Source: JAIMBK01 sp040755975 (GTDB lineage: Bacteria > Bacillota > Desulfotomaculia > Desulfotomaculales > Nap2-2B). From it: a DNA stretch of 30,862 nucleotides. Below are positions 17,549 to 24,693 of the stretch, piece by piece. The DNA lies in NCBI GenBank assembly GCA_040755975.1, contig JBFLZY010000029.1, positions 1 to 30,862 on the forward strand. Reading direction: 5' to 3'. The notes below the pieces were generated by a model. It had not been told where the DNA came from, searched no databases, and saw nothing but the letters and a program-made list of their open reading frames with translations. How positions within the stretch are numbered: the first letter of the stretch is position 1; every line of letters starts with the position of its first letter. The translations under genes and the position numbers were made by a program.

Positions 17549-17753
17549 AAATAGGTGCGATCTTTGCTATACTACCGTCAAGCCAAACTGCCGCGAAAGG
17601 GTCGGTTTTCCACTGGGGCCTGGAAAGCCCGTTGAGGAGTTTGACCCTGAGCGCTGAGCGCCTTGTAGGCACCGTTAATTGTTGCTACCGGTAAGGTAAG
17701 CACGTAAGTTAAGTGCCAGGCACTTAACTTAATGGCAGAAAGCTATTTTCAAG
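17510..17753. mobile_element. 244-base insertion splitting the methylase gene
   Basis: The segment is bounded by a direct GGAG (17506-17509 and 17754-17757). Removing it with one GGAG copy (248 bases in total) puts both methylase frames in register. Inside are a 9-base inverted repeat, AACTTACGT (17522-17530) and ACGTAAGTT (17702-17710), a 25-base palindrome near the right end, and a promoter-like TGCTATACT (17566-17573 region). No transposase is encoded, and the outermost ends are not inverted repeats of each other. It could be a small non-autonomous element or a remnant of a larger one. A second 10-base direct repeat, TTGAGGAGTT, occurs at 17502-17511 and 17632-17641, so more than one event is possible. 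Confidence 0.7.
17707..17731. repeat. 25-base palindrome in the methylase insertion
   Basis: Arms AAGTTAAGTGCC and GGCACTTAACTT flank a single central A and are perfectly complementary. Palindromes with a GTGCC-GGCAC core resemble REP-like hairpins mobilised by IS200-like (RAYT) transposases; that link is from memory of similar sequences and is not proven here. Confidence 0.85.
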
Positions 17754-18960
17754 GGAGAACATAGCCAAGGCCTTTGCAGAGGGGCGGAGACTACTAAAGC
17801 CAAATGGTATTGGGTGCGTTATATTTGCACACAAAACTACAGAAGGGTGGGAAGCTCTACTTGAAGGCATTCATCGTTCTGGATGGCATATTACCGCATC
17901 TTGGCCGGTGACGACTGAACTAGAATATAGATTTCAAGCTAAAGACACAGCGGCACTAATGGCTAGCGTTCACCTTGTCTGCCGTCCCCGTCCAGAGAAT
18001 GCACCCGTAGGCGATTGGGCGGACGTTCTCCGTGAACTGCCCCAGCGCGTCGGCGACTGGATGGAACGCCTCCAGGGCGAGGGCATTCGCGGCGCGGACC
18101 TGGTCTTTGCCTGTATCGGTCCGGCGCTGGAGATCTTCAGTCGCTACAGCCGCGTCGAGACTGCCGATGGCCGCGAGGTGAAGCTGGCGGAGTACCTGGA
18201 GAAGGTATGGGAAGTTGTTGGCCGTACCGCTCTGGAGCAGGTCCTGGGCACGGCGGAGGCCCGGGCCCACAACGGTGCCCCCGGCGCCCTGGAAGAAGAC
18301 GCACGTCTCACGGCCCTCTTTCTCTGGACGTTGCAAAGCACGAACGGCAATTCAGCTAAAGGCGCTGGCGATGAGACTGATGAGGAGGACATCCTTGACG
18401 AAGACGGGGAAGAAGAGGCGGCACCGCCTGGCAGATCAAGGGGGTACAGCCTAGTCTTTGATGTCGTGCGCCGCTTCGCCCAGCCCCTGGGAATGAATTT
18501 GCCCAGGTGGGAAGGACGCATTATTGAAATAAAGAAGGGTGTCGTCCGCCTGCTCACCGTGGCGGAGCGGGCCAGGCAGCTCTTCGGAAAAGACGGAGCA
18601 CAGGTCGCAGCCGAACGCCTAGAAAGGAGCGGAACCGGCGAATATTTGCAGCTGAGGCTTTTCGCGGAATCAGAAGGAGGTGCTTCGCCCAGGACTAAGA
18701 ACCGTGTGAAGAAGGCCAGCAGTGGGATCTCTGAGGAAGCGCCGGAGGTTCAACCGGAGGCCACCACGCTGGACCGGGTCCACGTGGCCATGCTGTTGCA
18801 GGCCGGGGGCCGGGCCAATGCGCTGCGGGCACTGTTAAAGGCCGAGCAGGAACGTGGCCCCTACTTTCTGCGCCTTGCTAACGCCTTGTCCGCGCTCTAT
18901 CCTAAGGGTAGCGAAGAAAAGCGCTTGCTGGACGCAATGCTCCTTGCAGTTCCGAGGTGA
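17754..18960 (+). pseudogene. DUF1156 DNA methylase, C-terminal part
   Basis: The frame resumes with ENIAKAFAEGRRLLKPNGIGCVIFAHKTTEGWEALL, the usual continuation of DUF1156 methylases after FFE, followed by SWPVTTELEYRFQAKDTAALMASVHLVCRPR. A helical C-terminal region follows, with an acidic linker (DETDEEDILDEDGEEEAAP) and a leucine-rich end. No ATG, GTG or TTG in this frame precedes GTG 17908, and neither that codon nor ATG 17959 has a ribosome binding site. Independent translation therefore looks poor. The stop overlaps the start region of the next gene. Composition returns to GC-rich after about 17960. Confidence 0.88.
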
Positions 18961-18965
18961 ACGTG

Positions 18966-19895
18966 ATGGCGATAAAAGTATTCTCCAAGAGACATCCAGA
19001 AGCAGCCAAGGAAGTAAGTCTTCGCCAAGCGATCCGTCAAAGGATCTGGTATGTTATCGAAGAATGCGATCCTTACTATTACTCAAACATCAACTGGACA
19101 ATGATTTGGGACGGGTTACCTAACCGTCTAATGAAGGAGCACGGTTGGAAGGAATTAAGGGCTTATAAATCTCGGGATGAGTGGGAAAAGGTTGATATCA
19201 ATGACTTTATTTTAAAGGGCATGCCTCGGTTTGTGCTGGATGCCATAGAACTATTCTATGACCTGCTTCTGGAAGATAAAGCGCGTGATTATCGCTCTTC
19301 AGCGGACCCAACTCAGTATCAGAGTAAGTTGAATGTCATTTTCGAGGATGCTAACCTGCCCTGGCGTATGCTTGACGGCCGGATCATTAAAGTTGATTCT
19401 AAGTGGCTGGAGGCGGAGATACATTCGAAGGCTGCTGAACTTCTGTCTATCCGGGGATTTGAAGGCGCACTGGCCGAATTTCAGCTGGCACGGTCAGATC
19501 TGTTGAGTGGTGATTGTAAAGGTGCAATTCATGCCGCTAATCTGGCCCTGGAGAGTACGATTAAAGCAATACTGGGTATTGAGAAAGAAAAGCCCGGCAT
19601 GCTTATTCGCAAGCTTATTGATAGTGGGCTTGTGCCAGATTATCACGAGGGCTTCCTTAAGGCCTTTGAGGAACATATCCTACGTTCAGTTTCGGCGGTT
19701 CGCAACTTCGAAAAGGGGGTTGGACATGGGCAAGGGATAGATGTCAACCAACCTCCTAAGAGCCTCGCTGAGCTTGCTGTCAATTTATCAGGTGTATTGA
19801 TCCTATACCTACTAAAACGGCATCAGGAGCTTCATCCTGTTCAAGTAGAGATGGGGGGCGAGCCTGAAGTGGAGGATGATGACGTCCCATTCTGA
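18966..19895 (+). CDS. HEPN / Abi_C-like abortive infection protein
   Basis: This 309-residue protein has a charged N-terminal half containing tryptophans and a helical C-terminal half. The C-terminal half reads ALAEFQLARSDLLSGDCKGAIHAANLALESTIKAIL, and near residues 245-254 it has RNFEKGVGHGQG. The pattern resembles the Abi_C domain of AbiJ-like proteins, in which an R-N...H-G motif belongs to a HEPN ribonuclease fold; here seven residues separate the Arg and His. A role as an RNase effector that harms the infected cell is inferred. ATG 18966 is chosen because GAGGTGA lies a few bases upstream; a GTG at 18957 overlaps the methylase stop. It sits between the methylase and the ATPase in the same operon and is less GC-rich than its neighbours. 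Confidence 0.7.
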   Translation: MAIKVFSKRHPEAAKEVSLRQAIRQRIWYVIEECDPYYYSNINWTMIWDGLPNRLMKEHGWKELRAYKSRDEWEKVDINDFILKGMPRFVLDAIELFYDLLLEDKARDYRSSADPTQYQSKLNVIFEDANLPWRMLDGRIIKVDSKWLEAEIHSKAAELLSIRGFEGALAEFQLARSDLLSGDCKGAIHAANLALESTIKAILGIEKEKPGMLIRKLIDSGLVPDYHEGFLKAFEEHILRSVSAVRNFEKGVGHGQGIDVNQPPKSLAELAVNLSGVLILYLLKRHQELHPVQVEMGGEPEVEDDDVPF

Positions 19896-19913
19896 CAGGA
19901 GGTTGATCCAATT

Positions 19914-22733
19914 ATGGAACCCTGGTACAAGGTTGCCACTCCCCGCCAGGAAGTTCGAGAGGGCCGGTCGTTCAACCCGGACGAGTTTGCCATTGCGCTT
20001 GAGCAAGTCGTGGCCGGGACTGCGCCGCCGGATTACTGCGATCCGGCCCAGTTCTTCTCCCGCACCTGCTTTACCCGGGCGCTGCGCGAACATGCGGGGA
20101 TGATTCTCCGCAGGCTGGCGGGGAAAACGGAAAACACCGCCCCGGTCCTCACGTTGATCACGCAGTTCGGCGGTGGCAAAACGCACACGCTGACGGCCCT
20201 TTACCACCTGGCGAACAGCGGGAAGAAAGCAGCGGGTTACGCCGGGGTCTCCGGCCTTTTAAAGGATGCCGGTCTTTCTTCCGTTCCCCGGGCCCGGGTG
20301 GCGGTGTTCGTGGGCAATGCGTGGGACCTGCAGGAAGGACGCGAAACACCGTGGATCGACATCGCCCGCCAGCTGGCGGGCGACACGGGCGTTGAGGCGC
20401 TGGGGAAGGCTGCAAAGACCACCCCGCCGGGGACCGAATCCATCGCGCGTGTTTTCCAGGCCGCAGAAGCACCCGTATTAATCCTTTTCGATGAGGTCCT
20501 TAATTTTGTTAACCGGCACCGGGGAATGGCCGAACAATTCCATGCGTTCATCCAAAATCTGACCGTCGCCGCGACCGGTACCACGCATGGCGCGGCTGTT
20601 ATCAGCCTGCCGCGCAGCCAGGTGGAGATGACCGATTGGGACCTTCAGTGGCAGGAGAGGATCACCAAAGTGGTGCGGCGCGTGGCCAGGGACCTGATTG
20701 CCAACGACGAGACCGAAATCAGCGAAGTCGTCCGCCGGCGGCTCTTCGAAGACCTGGGGAGCGAGCGGATCAGGAAAAACGTGGCCAGGACCTTTGCCGA
20801 CTGGTGCTTCGAACGCAGGGCGCAACTCCCGCCGGAATGGACGGCTGTAGACGCGGCCACCACCGAAGCGAAAGCCAGGGAATTCCTCCGCAGCCGGTTC
20901 GAGGCCTGTTATCCGTTTCACCCGGCGACGCTGTCCGTCTTCCAGCGCAAGTGGCAGGCGCTTCCCCAGTACCAGCAGACCCGCGGCACGCTGGCGATGC
21001 TGGCCCAGTGGATCTCCATCGCCGCTGCCGAAAGCTTCAAAAAGGCGCGTACAGAGCCGCTGATTACCCTGGGGTCGGCGCCGCTTTACGATCCCTGGTT
21101 CCGGAGCGTGGTCCTCGGGCAGCTTGGCGAGTCCCGCCTGGTGGCCGCCATTGATGCGGATATTGCCGGCGAGCAGGCTCACGCGCGGGCTCTGGATGCC
21201 GACACAAAGGGGCCGCTCCGCGACATCCACCGCCGGGTAGGCACGGCGATCCTCTTCGAGTCTTCGGGAGGGCAAACCGAAAAGGTCGCCCACCTTCCGG
21301 AACTGCGCTTTGCCCTCGGCGAACCGGAGGTGGATACGACCTCCATCGACAATGCGGCGTTCGCTCTGGAGCACAAGTCTTATTTCATCCGGAAAGTGGG
21401 CTCGGATGGCTTCAGGATCAGCCACCAGTTTACGATCAAGAAGGTTGTGAACGACCGGCGGGCGTCGCTGGACGAGGAAACCGAAATCAAACCGGCCCTT
21501 CGGCGGCTCGTGGAGGACGAGTTCCGCCGCGGGGCGAGCATTCCCGTCGTAGCGTTCCCCCGCGACGGGACGGAGGTCCAGGACACGCCCAAATTGACCC
21601 TGGTGGTCGTCGATCCCGAGAACGAGTGGGCGGGCAGCGTTGCCATCCGGGACCAAATTGCGGAATGGACGAAACAGCGCGGGAAATCCCCGCGGCTGTA
21701 CCCCGGTTCCCTGGTCTGGTGCGTTAAAAAGTCGGGGAGAGATCTTCGCGATAAGGTTGAGTTGTGGCTTGCCTGGAAGCGGGTGGAAAAAGAAATCAGG
21801 GATGGAACGCTGGGCGGCGAATTTGACCGGTCGGAGAGCGCCGGCCTCCAGACGAAAGTTGCGGACGCCCGGGAAGCGGCCAAAGACGAGGTATGGGGCG
21901 GTTACCGGTACGTGGTCATTGCGGACAACCACGAACCGGACGGCCTTAAGGTGATTGACCTGGGGGCGGGGCATTCGAGCGGCAGCGAGACCCTCTGCGG
22001 GCGGGTGATCACGGCTTTAAAATCCCACGCCCTTTTGAATGAGACGGTGGGCGCCGGGTATCTCGAGCGGTATTGGCCGCCGGCCTTGAAGGATTCCGGG
22101 GCGTGGCCGCTGGCCGGTTCACGTCAGAGCTTCCTGAACGGATCGCTGACGCGTCTTTTGGACCCGGACGCCATCCTGCGGACTAAGATCGTCGAGTTCG
22201 TTGGCCGAGGCGACTTCGGACTCGCCTCCGGCCAGAAGTCTGACGGGACTTATGAGCGCGTTTGGTTCCAGGAACCTGTCCCACCGGAGGAGGTCGCCTT
22301 CGAGGCCGGCGTATTCTTGCTCACGAGGGCCAGGGCCCAGGCGTTGAAAGCAGGAGTGGAGCCGGTGCCCGGGCCCCCGGCGGGGCCTGAATCACGTCCT
22401 GAATCAGGGCCCAAACCAGGTCCCGGATCAGGTTCCGAACCAGGCCTGGAGCCGGAGCCCCGTCCCGACGAACCCGAACCCCAGCCGGAGCCTGCGCCCG
22501 GCGCCCGGACAAGGGCCATTTGTCTCGCGGGGACTATTCCGCCTGAGGTCTGGAACCGTCTGGGTACGAAGATTATCCCCAAGCTCAAGCAGGGCTCCGA
22601 CCTGAAGGTTGGCGTAGAATTCTCCGTGACCATCGACAGCAGCTCTGCCGGCAGCCTTGTGCGTGAGCTCCGACAGATCCTGGACGACCTCGGCCTGGCA
22701 GATAAGGTCCGGATTGAGGAAGTTGACGCGTAG
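19914..22733 (+). CDS. DUF499-family AAA+ ATPase of the defence island
   Basis: This 939-residue protein matches the COG1483/DUF499 family of large P-loop ATPases. Walker A is FGGGKTHT (85-92), Walker B is LILFDEVLNF (near 192) and a sensor-like AAVISLPRS follows. The middle region carries the conserved PFHPATLSVFQRKW and QQTRGTLAMLAQW. A Pro/Glu-rich linker (about 815-865) precedes a C-terminal domain resembling the family's terminal fold. AGGAGG lies about ten bases before the ATG, 18 bases after the HEPN gene. Members pair with DUF1156 methylases and SNF2-DUF3883 helicases in predicted phage defence systems. The exact biochemical role is unknown; it probably couples ATP hydrolysis to DNA handling with the helicase and methylase. 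Confidence 0.9.
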   Translation: MEPWYKVATPRQEVREGRSFNPDEFAIALEQVVAGTAPPDYCDPAQFFSRTCFTRALREHAGMILRRLAGKTENTAPVLTLITQFGGGKTHTLTALYHLANSGKKAAGYAGVSGLLKDAGLSSVPRARVAVFVGNAWDLQEGRETPWIDIARQLAGDTGVEALGKAAKTTPPGTESIARVFQAAEAPVLILFDEVLNFVNRHRGMAEQFHAFIQNLTVAATGTTHGAAVISLPRSQVEMTDWDLQWQERITKVVRRVARDLIANDETEISEVVRRRLFEDLGSERIRKNVARTFADWCFERRAQLPPEWTAVDAATTEAKAREFLRSRFEACYPFHPATLSVFQRKWQALPQYQQTRGTLAMLAQWISIAAAESFKKARTEPLITLGSAPLYDPWFRSVVLGQLGESRLVAAIDADIAGEQAHARALDADTKGPLRDIHRRVGTAILFESSGGQTEKVAHLPELRFALGEPEVDTTSIDNAAFALEHKSYFIRKVGSDGFRISHQFTIKKVVNDRRASLDEETEIKPALRRLVEDEFRRGASIPVVAFPRDGTEVQDTPKLTLVVVDPENEWAGSVAIRDQIAEWTKQRGKSPRLYPGSLVWCVKKSGRDLRDKVELWLAWKRVEKEIRDGTLGGEFDRSESAGLQTKVADAREAAKDEVWGGYRYVVIADNHEPDGLKVIDLGAGHSSGSETLCGRVITALKSHALLNETVGAGYLERYWPPALKDSGAWPLAGSRQSFLNGSLTRLLDPDAILRTKIVEFVGRGDFGLASGQKSDGTYERVWFQEPVPPEEVAFEAGVFLLTRARAQALKAGVEPVPGPPAGPESRPESGPKPGPGSGSEPGLEPEPRPDEPEPQPEPAPGARTRAICLAGTIPPEVWNRLGTKIIPKLKQGSDLKVGVEFSVTIDSSSAGSLVRELRQILDDLGLADKVRIEEVDA
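22358..22510 (+). repeat. Pro/Glu-rich repetitive coding stretch in the DUF499 gene
   Basis: Short P-x-P-x units with Gly, Ser, Glu and Arg follow one another (for example PGPPAGPESRPESGPKPGPG), encoded by imperfect repeats of a GGCCC/TCAGG type. It is most simply an unstructured hinge between the ATPase body and the C-terminal domain. Confidence 0.75.
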
Positions 22734-22805
22734 ACTATTATAGCAGAAAATACAGTTCCCGGTTACTTTAACCATGTCAAAATATTTTAAAGTTGATTTT
22801 TGGTC

Positions 22806-22864
22806 CTGCTTCTGAACGGCGCGGTCATCACGATAGTTTTATTCTAATATTTTTTCAGAAGCAG
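22806..22864. repeat. Inverted repeat upstream of the DUF433 gene
   Basis: CTGCTTCTGAA (22806-22816) and TTCAGAAGCAG (22854-22864) are perfectly complementary over 11 bases, separated by 37 mostly AT-rich bases. The right arm ends about 24 bases before a TATAAT at 22888-22893. It could be an operator, a weak transcription stop for the defence operon or the ends of a tiny relic element. Confidence 0.7.
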
Positions 22865-22887
22865 TATGCTTGGTATAAATCAGGTGT

Positions 22888-22893
22888 TATAAT
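22888..22893 (+). promoter_or_regulatory. Candidate -10 box for the DUF433 gene
   Basis: A perfect TATAAT lies 21 bases before the ATG at 22915. The hexamer 17 bases upstream (TATGCT) is a poor -35, so an activator or repressor may act here, possibly through the adjacent inverted repeat. Motif match only. Confidence 0.35.
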
Positions 22894-22914
22894 CTTTTTT
22901 AGGGGGTGACATTT

Positions 22915-23172
22915 ATGAAATTCAAGCGAATTACCGTCAACCCGGCCGTTTGCACAGGCAAGCCCTGCATCAGAGGGCTCCGCTTTCCGGTCTCCCGTCT
23001 TTTGGGGCTACTGGCTGCGGGTGAAACAAAAGAGAACATCCTGCAGGCCTATCCTTATCTGGAGGCCGGGGATATTGACGAGGCTCTCCTTTTTGCAGCA
23101 TATTTAGCCGACGATGAAACGGTGGAATTCGGAAAGCACGCGCCTGCTTTGGGAATTGCTTTTTGTAGATGA
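22915..23172 (+). CDS. DUF433-family antitoxin-like protein
   Basis: This 85-residue protein carries the DUF433 signature: NPAVCTGKPCIRGLRFPVSRLLGLLAAGETKENILQAYPYLEAGDIDEALLFAA. The fold is a small helix-turn-helix-containing domain, usually the antitoxin half of a pair with a PIN-like DUF5615 toxin. AGGGGGTGAC precedes ATG 22915; an in-frame GTG at 22906 overlaps that site and is less likely. The last residues (KHAPALGIAFCR) depart from the usual acidic tail and no partner gene follows. The next 150 bases are very GC-rich and hold no intact toxin frame. It may be a remnant of a toxin-antitoxin pair next to the defence island. Confidence 0.85.
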   Translation: MKFKRITVNPAVCTGKPCIRGLRFPVSRLLGLLAAGETKENILQAYPYLEAGDIDEALLFAAYLADDETVEFGKHAPALGIAFCR

Positions 23173-23322
23173 GCCCGGGCGGGGGCCCCGGCCGGAAGAA
23201 AACGCCCCTGCGGCCAGGTGGCGCGGCCGCCGGCTGGCAGACTGGTACGGAAGCCGGTGAACGCCCGCCTTTTCGGCTGCCGCGCAGGCGTGGACGCGAG
23301 CTTTTTCTTGTGCTGCGAGGAT

Positions 23323-24618
23323 CTATAACGCAAAATTCTTCATCAGCTTCTTATGTTTAAAACTCCTGGAACGGTTGGCGTAATCTTCGACAATGTGACC
23401 GTTTCCAATCAGCTTGTATTTGTAAATGACCAGCCCTTCGAGGCCGACCGGACCCCGGGCGTGGATCTTGCTGGTGCTGATGCCCACCTCGGCCCCAAAG
23501 CCGTAGCGGAAGCCGTCGCTAAAGCGCGTGGAGCAGTTCCAGAAAACGTTTCCCGAATCAACGCAAGCCATAAACCTTGCCGCTTTTTCCCTGTCCCTGG
23601 TTACTATGCTGTCCGTATGGCCGGAGCCGTACCGGTTGATGTGTTCAATGGCTTCGTCCAGGCTCGCCGCCACCTTGATCGAAAGCCGGTAATCCAGGTA
23701 TTCGGTTTTCCAGTCGGCTTCCGAGGCGGGAGCGGCCGGAATAATCGCCCGCGTTTGCGGGCATCCGATCAGTTCAACCTGTTTGGCGTCCAGGGCTTGC
23801 TTTAGCGCAGGCAAAAAGTCCGGGGCGATTTTTTCGTGCACCAGCAGGGTTTCCAGGGCGTTGCAGACGGCCACGTACTGCGTTTTTGAATCCACGGCGA
23901 TCTTTACCGCCATGTCCAGGTCGGCGTCCTCATCCACGTACAGGTGGCAGATGCCGTCCGCGTGGCCCAGCACGGGAATCCGCGAATGATCCATGATGTA
24001 GCGGACGAAATCATTGGAACCGCGGGGAATAATTAAGTCGACGCACTCGTCCATTTTCAGCATCTCGTTTACGTCGGCGCGGGTTTCCAGCAGGGCGAGC
24101 CAGTTTGCCGGCAGTCCGGCCTTCTCCGTTGCTGTGGTGATTACCTCGGCCAGGATGCGGTTGGTTTCCCTTGCTTCGGACCCGCCTTTGAGCAGCACGC
24201 CGTTCCCGCTTTTCAGGCAAAGGGTGGAAATCTGTACCAGGGCGTCGGGCCGGGATTCAAAAATCACGCCGATAACTCCGATCGGGCAGGTTACCCGGTA
24301 CAATTCCAGTCCTTCGTCCAGCTCCGTGGCCAGCAGGGTTTTGCCTACGGGGTCTGCCAGGCCGATTAAACTGTAAATCCCTTCAATGGCTTCGGCGATT
24401 TTGGCTTCGTCAAACTTCAATCTTTTTAAAAGGGGCGGAGCAAGCTGCTCCTCTTCGCTCCGGCGCAAATCCTCCCGGTTGGCTTCGCTTATTTCTTCCT
24501 TTCTGTTCTGCAGGGATTCGGCAATTGAAGCTAAAGCGTTATTCTTTTGCTCCGCGGTAAACCCGGCCAATTCGCGCGCGGCCTCCTTCACGCGGCGCGC
24601 CAGCTCAATCATGCTCAT
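23323..24618 (-). CDS. proA: Gamma-glutamyl phosphate reductase
   Basis: This 431-residue NADPH-dependent enzyme reduces L-glutamyl-5-phosphate to glutamate semialdehyde in proline synthesis. Family motifs include CPIGVIGVIFESRPDALVQI, LLKGGSEA, LIIPRGSNDFVRYI, the catalytic cysteine in QYVAVCNALETLLVH, GSGHTDSIVT and GAEVGISTSKIHARGPVGLEGL. Length is close to that of other ProA proteins. AAGGAGAG lies about nine bases before ATG 24618; a second ATG two codons later is possible. It follows the carbon-nitrogen hydrolase gene by 75 bases on the same strand. No glutamate 5-kinase gene (proB) is in this window. Confidence 0.97.
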   Translation of the reverse strand: MSMIELARRVKEAARELAGFTAEQKNNALASIAESLQNRKEEISEANREDLRRSEEEQLAPPLLKRLKFDEAKIAEAIEGIYSLIGLADPVGKTLLATELDEGLELYRVTCPIGVIGVIFESRPDALVQISTLCLKSGNGVLLKGGSEARETNRILAEVITTATEKAGLPANWLALLETRADVNEMLKMDECVDLIIPRGSNDFVRYIMDHSRIPVLGHADGICHLYVDEDADLDMAVKIAVDSKTQYVAVCNALETLLVHEKIAPDFLPALKQALDAKQVELIGCPQTRAIIPAAPASEADWKTEYLDYRLSIKVAASLDEAIEHINRYGSGHTDSIVTRDREKAARFMACVDSGNVFWNCSTRFSDGFRYGFGAEVGISTSKIHARGPVGLEGLVIYKYKLIGNGHIVEDYANRSRSFKHKKLMKNFAL

Positions 24619-24693
24619 TCCAACACTCTCCTTTGCCCTTTAAATTAAAATTACGCTGCAGCACTGGTTGGTTTCCTAATCTAAAGCCGTTGT

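Noticed and set aside
17510..17753. Group II intron or intein in the methylase
   Set aside because: At 244 bases it is far too short for either with its usual parts; no GTGYG 5' end or domain V-like hairpin, and the segment contains stop codons in the host frame, ruling out an intein.
20478..21974. 498-codon - strand frame opposite the DUF499 ATPase
   Set aside because: The + strand frame has clear ATPase motifs; the - frame has no recognisable domain and is a high-GC shadow.
10317..22733. DISARM system
   Set aside because: There is an SNF2-like helicase and a methylase, but no DUF1998 (drmB) or phospholipase D-type (drmC) gene; the DUF1156 and DUF499 pair points elsewhere.
10317..22733. 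BREX system
   Set aside because: No PglZ alkaline phosphatase-like, BrxL Lon-like or BrxC-type gene was seen; the ATPase reads as DUF499.
23173..23322. PIN-like toxin gene after DUF433
   Set aside because: A frame reading ELLFVDEPG looks faintly like a DUF5615 start but stops after about 36 codons and has no further toxin motifs.
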